This document shows, one piece after another, positions 61,601-64,000 of a DNA stretch of 64,000 nucleotides. Each line of letters opens with the position of its first letter. The stretch's first letter is position 1. Made by a program: the position numbers and the translations under genes. The DNA is from Parabacteroides acidifaciens (GTDB lineage: Bacteria > Bacteroidota > Bacteroidia > Bacteroidales > Tannerellaceae), in assembly GCF_003363715.1 (NCBI RefSeq), contig NZ_QREV01000009.1, positions 29,625 to 93,624 on the forward strand. The letters run 5' to 3'. The notes beneath the pieces are model-generated. The model saw nothing but the letters and a program-made list of their open reading frames with translations, did no database searches and was not told the DNA's origin.

Positions 61601-62306
61601 TAGGACGGATCGCATCAATACTCATCGTCGGAACCAGTTCTTTTCCCATTTCCAGAATAAAATCCAATTCCTGTGTAGCCAAATCATCCGCCTGCTTTTC
61701 CCAATCGAATCCTTCCTCTTCCAAACGTGACTTAAAAGCATCAAAAACGCCTTTGTTTTGAAGTAATTTTTCAAAATGCTGTGCCAAAGCTATATTAAAA
61801 TGGTTGAATCCCCGGAAAGCATTAAATTCACCCCAAAAAACCTCGGTAAAGACCTGCTTCTCGTTTCCCCGGATATTATGAACCGCTCCGATATTGAACA
61901 TGACGATATCGACAGTCGCACGCTGAAGCCAAAGAGCCAAGTCCCGCATATCGGAAGGCATTACCTCGCTCGCACTGTTGCCATGTCGCATCGGATCATG
62001 CAACTCTACAGCCTCGACCAAACGTGCCAATGCTCTTTCCTGATATTGGGAAGAAATACAATAATTCAAATATTTCAAGAAATGTGACTTTCCGGAACCG
62101 TAATATCCATTTAACCAGATACCGGTATGATGTACTTTCTTATTTTTAATCGCATTCAGTATCGTATAAAGTCCATTTATAATTTCATCGGTAAAAACAT
62201 ATTCTTCAATTTCTATCCGAACTGTCTTCTCATCCAAGTCACTTACCGAAACTGCCGGATTGACAGCCCTAGTAATATCTTTACTGTATAAGTCTTGTAA
62301 TTTCAT
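58671..62306 (-). CDS. brxC: BREX P-loop ATPase BrxC
   Basis: The 1211-residue protein opens MKLQDLYSKDITRAVNPAVSV and has Walker A GYYGSGKSHFLKYL (67-80), then LLFLADEVSQFI as Walker B, and a long helical C-terminal region. It is the DUF6079-related large ATPase found in all type 1 BREX systems (PglY counterpart) and is required for defence. Near the C terminus a low-complexity linker (VNRKEKKPVSGVKGSDMGKP) precedes the tail. It begins 11 bp after brxB and ends where pglX starts. Confidence 0.94.
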   Translation of the reverse strand: MKLQDLYSKDITRAVNPAVSVSDLDEKTVRIEIEEYVFTDEIINGLYTILNAIKNKKVHHTGIWLNGYYGSGKSHFLKYLNYCISSQYQERALARLVEAVELHDPMRHGNSASEVMPSDMRDLALWLQRATVDIVMFNIGAVHNIRGNEKQVFTEVFWGEFNAFRGFNHFNIALAQHFEKLLQNKGVFDAFKSRLEEEGFDWEKQADDLATQELDFILEMGKELVPTMSIDAIRPKIANDNYNVSVEKFMNELQLYLADKDDDYRLLFLADEVSQFINNRRGVLLQLQELITSLHEKCGDKIWVACTAQQDLSELVGACNIVKGSEDYGKIMGRFEVRASLKSTQPEYITQKRILDKKGTAMVELGKLYQEKKDAISSQFQLPLSYRSYSSEQDFVDYYPFVPYQFKLIAKVFASFENLGYVVTEVKDNERSILKITHSTAKLTKDEEVGKFISFDQFFREMFDQNLTALGQKAMKNAKDIISTYSNPEFGERVVRLIFMICNLSDTEKLLFPASLENLVCLLMQDVDANKLRLRSEVEKVLQFLIEKSVLRSERGKDGAPDTYCLYSEDEMQVAQLIKNQQPDVNSISEQLKNIFFGYLANPSNKVIYCDNAFTLGVSIMGRNYLTNNPDIAVEFVMDSDTPNPDQYAFRNDKNRLAVFLFPLYAENKELQRDFFWYCQVQKYRTDVPPANDSRAQTNKEFAERALEVYNNKIKPVFHQMFDTCSFVAGASVIQSEELGAKKGADRYKEVLTRHLSTLYPRAAMCSSADFPRTTDDLKRKIMRSVEAGDYSELSGMTRPEQEVETFLNRQIRDVMLPEILKHFKASPFGWSDFSTIYVVNELVRRGKRAFTYNNEPNCSREQIADRIVRTSEQPKFAVSVAEQIPQDLINEAIEAWKYIFNIVQVFNTIDGNELFRQMKEMDGSALVQVRKEYQKLYEQCRHYPFSSVLSELLDMLDEWSLERDAEKFFKQVIAMREEGHLCVDRCKQVAVFMHDQVDNYEKLLRFLEENTDNFNYLPESCWDSLRELKKLKTDEWPIQDFRIYLKLKKEIELEIRKVKDQIRKEIENGCNEGFDRLDQLAVQQNVDRCIYADRDAVIVKRKAPEQIATLKLNLNTIDRFFADQVAKIWAEVNRKEKKPVSGVKGSDMGKPVDSGVPSSKVAESPTLKTVSLKTGTVHVIKTEQDVDAYLSSLKEQLMSYIQKDEQIIIE

Positions 62307-62317
62307 ACTATCGCCGA

Positions 62318-62923
62318 TTAATCATTAATTAATAGTGTAGCCCTGTAAGCATGGGCATCTTCCAGACATCCGAAAAGACTAAAAGTATTATCAACCTGTT
62401 TTCCCGGATAAAAAACAATTATTTTATACTTGTTCACTTCATTATAAGCTTCATAATTTGTTAGAAACACATTTGTCCGCAACAAAGGATACATCTGCCC
62501 TATTCCATACAAAAAAACATAAGGCCGTTTGTAATCCGTTTCTGTAGAGATATGAGCCAATATACGCTGGTGAATATATTCATAAAACTCTTTACTATTC
62601 GCTTTTGTCGTCAAAGAGCGCATTACAGCCTCTTGATTCTCTGCATCTTTATCAAAAAGATACTGCAAATAAGACGGATGCTTCTTTCCAAAAGAAAGCC
62701 CGTTCATAAATTCACAAAAAGTGTCATACAGATTCATCATCAGTACATCCACATAGTTGGCTGGACGAATCAGATTCTCCTTAAATTGTTGAATCTGCTT
62801 GCGTATCTCATATTCTTTTTCCGCATCATATAAATAAATATAAAAGTTATAAAACAAATCGCCTTCTTCCGTATTCTGAAAACAGGGATCACATAACTTT
62901 TCATATAATTGCTCAACCGTCAT
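62318..62923 (-). CDS. brxB: BREX protein BrxB (DUF1788)
   Basis: The 201-residue protein matches BrxB in length and content: LYEKLCDPCF, RPANYVDVLMMNLYDTFCEFM, FLYGIGQMYPLLRTNVFLTNYEAY, KIIVFYPGKQVDNTFSLFGCLEDAHAYRATLL. Its biochemical role is not established, but it is part of the conserved BREX core. Its start overlaps the brxA stop by 4 bp (ATGA), a sign of coupled translation. Confidence 0.93.
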   Translation of the reverse strand: MTVEQLYEKLCDPCFQNTEEGDLFYNFYIYLYDAEKEYEIRKQIQQFKENLIRPANYVDVLMMNLYDTFCEFMNGLSFGKKHPSYLQYLFDKDAENQEAVMRSLTTKANSKEFYEYIHQRILAHISTETDYKRPYVFLYGIGQMYPLLRTNVFLTNYEAYNEVNKYKIIVFYPGKQVDNTFSLFGCLEDAHAYRATLLIND

Positions 62924-63555
62924 CTTAAAATCTCCTTTATTCGTTCTATCTCATAAGCAGGAAGCAGACACGCTTCCAAAAACCAACCTTCATTGTTCTG
63001 CAAAAAATAAGCATAGTTCTCATCTTTCAAACGCAAAGAACTTAAATTCATTGTAACCGCATCCAATATTCCACATTGTTTCAGTATAACAATATAAGTC
63101 TTTGCTACCTTCTTTTTGGTCTGTTCCGACCAACTGTCTACAAACTTATCTTTGGCAGCTAATTCATATAGTTCTGAAAGAAAATCGGAAGTAGCCACTT
63201 TCTGTTCCACCGATCTCCATTTAGGAATGACAACATTAAAATGAAAATCAAAAAGTAAACGGTAACATTTCAGAAGGACAAAGAATAAAAAAGTACGCTG
63301 TTCTTTTTCCTGTTGATTCATATACAACTCCCAAAAAGAGCGCCCAACAGATCTAAAGCGTTTTTGAATCTCGGTAATTACGCGTTTACGGGATTGTTCC
63401 GAATGGATATGAAGCAATCTATTTTCTCGTATTTCATCCTTTATAAGTACATCTGCGTCAGTAGACATCAAAATCGGCAACAACGCATTCGTCTCGTTAA
63501 AAGCCAGACTTGCAGCTGTAAAAGAAGCACTATATAGAGTTTTATTGATAGACAT
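62920..63555 (-). CDS. brxA: BREX protein BrxA (DUF1819)
   Basis: The 211-residue helical protein (LYSASFTAASLAFNETNALLPIL.., ENRLLHIHSEQSRKRVITEIQKRFRSV, KDKFVDSWSEQTKKKVAKTYIVILKQCGIL) matches the DUF1819 family, which folds like a small DNA-binding helical protein. It is the first gene of the seven-gene operon. A predicted -7 box inside a 17-bp palindrome lies 26-33 bp upstream of its ATG at 63555. Confidence 0.92.
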   Translation of the reverse strand: MSINKTLYSASFTAASLAFNETNALLPILMSTDADVLIKDEIRENRLLHIHSEQSRKRVITEIQKRFRSVGRSFWELYMNQQEKEQRTFLFFVLLKCYRLLFDFHFNVVIPKWRSVEQKVATSDFLSELYELAAKDKFVDSWSEQTKKKVAKTYIVILKQCGILDAVTMNLSSLRLKDENYAYFLQNNEGWFLEACLLPAYEIERIKEILR

Positions 63556-63572
63556 TTTGTTATATTTGTTAC

Positions 63573-63589
63573 TTAGCTTACAAAGCTAA
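63573..63589 (-). promoter_or_regulatory. Palindromic operator over the predicted BREX promoter
   Basis: TTAGCTTACAAAGCTAA is a 7-3-7 inverted repeat. The minus-strand -7 box TAGCTTTG (complement of 63581-63588) lies within it. A repressor dimer bound here would block transcription of the whole operon. Confidence 0.6.
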
Positions 63590-63652
63590 ATAAAAAAATT
63601 CAATCTGGTAAGTCAAAACAAATATGTATTATCCGGAGAATCGGCAGAATTT

Positions 63653-63918
63653 TACAACAACCCCCTTTTTCAGCTATTTTTCTATTTCATCCGAAATTCC
63701 GATTCATTTTGGATTGACTCTTTTTACGGTTTTAGCCTCTCTTTTTGACAAGTAAAAAAACGAGGTGCCGGGACCGTTTCAAAAAGCGTACATTTTGATT
63801 GCCGAAATACGGAAATACCAACAAAGTGATAAAGCTTAACTCCCGGAGAATCGAATATTTGAAAATAAAACGGACGGTGTTCCAAATATCCCAAGGAAAT
63901 TCAGGGGCTTTTTTGCCC
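63653..63918 (+). repeat. Dispersed repeat, copy 3 (truncated at both ends), next to BREX
   Basis: It aligns to 3690-3960 in copy 1 and to the same part of copy 2, again on the plus strand. It keeps AACTCCCGGAGAATCGAATA and TATCCCAAGG but lacks both termini and the octamer-rich right part. It ends 65-98 bp upstream of brxA and may mark the island edge. Confidence 0.8.
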
Positions 63919-63938
63919 TTTGGACGGTCTTCTTTCCA

Positions 63939-63970
63939 ATTACGACCGTCCAAATCGCCATTACGACCGT
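63939..63970 (+). repeat. ATTACGACCGT direct repeat beyond repeat copy 3
   Basis: ATTACGACCGT occurs at 63939-63949 and 63960-63970, a 21-bp step. GGACGGTC just before it pairs with GACCGTCC inside it. This replaces the right half of the dispersed repeat. Confidence 0.6.
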
Positions 63971-64000
63971 GCTAATCTTCGCGAGGTGCCGAGTGCACTA

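Overview
The window looks like the chromosome of a Bacteroidales gut anaerobe, most likely a Parabacteroides or close relative. The evidence is a SusC/SusD pair with its own ECF sigma/FecR anti-sigma switch, a type IX-secretion CHU_C protein, an Mpi-type invertase, a UpxY-like NusG paralogue, and many copies of the Bacteroidetes -7 promoter box (TAnnTTTG) at sensible distances from genes. The species is an inference.

Layout. 1-16.2 kb is mostly housekeeping: start of uvrA, a lytic transglycosylase, a CHU_C surface protein and a DUF6624 protein; a 1.8-kb gene-poor stretch with repeats and a transposase relic; an AGCS symporter; sodB-trxA; tRNA-Thr and tRNA-Tyr; rhamnose mutarotase; grpE-dnaJ; and a PDZ/DUF4136-mutS2-corA run. 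16.2-21.4 kb holds a serine recombinase without the usual catalytic serine, cobQ interrupted in frame by a palindromic repeat, an orphan UpxY-like antiterminator and a GAF/PAS histidine kinase. 22-33.6 kb is a polysaccharide utilization locus (two GH92 alpha-mannosidases, SusD, STN-bearing SusC, FecR, ECF sigma), probably for alpha-mannan or high-mannose N-glycans; a probable antisense small RNA sits in the susC leader. 33.7-37.7 kb has a DAACS symporter, a second ECF sigma with an anti-sigma/beta-barrel fusion, and a membrane protein. 37.9-44.0 kb is a heavy-metal RND efflux operon headed by a His-rich small protein. 44.2-48.7 kb has an XRE-like regulator, riboswitch-controlled thi4, a cytidylate-kinase-like enzyme, a MATE pump and msrC.

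48.7-63.6 kb is a complete type 1 BREX phage-defence island on the minus strand, in the order brxA-brxB-brxC-pglX-(AlbA_2/ATPase gene)-pglZ-brxL. By eye it is more A+T-rich than its flanks. Unusual points are: a BrxL whose C terminus is an MIT_C-like (PLD-fold) domain instead of the Lon-like domain; a 3 x 22-bp tandem repeat inside pglX; helically phased CGACTAA repeats upstream of pglZ; and a palindrome over the predicted operon promoter.

Three partial copies of an apparently undescribed dispersed repeat of about 560 bp (near 3.7, 21.4 and 63.7 kb) share an orientation. Two of them keep opposite halves of an 18-bp terminal inverted repeat, which suggests a MITE-like non-autonomous element. 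The third lies just outside the BREX promoter.
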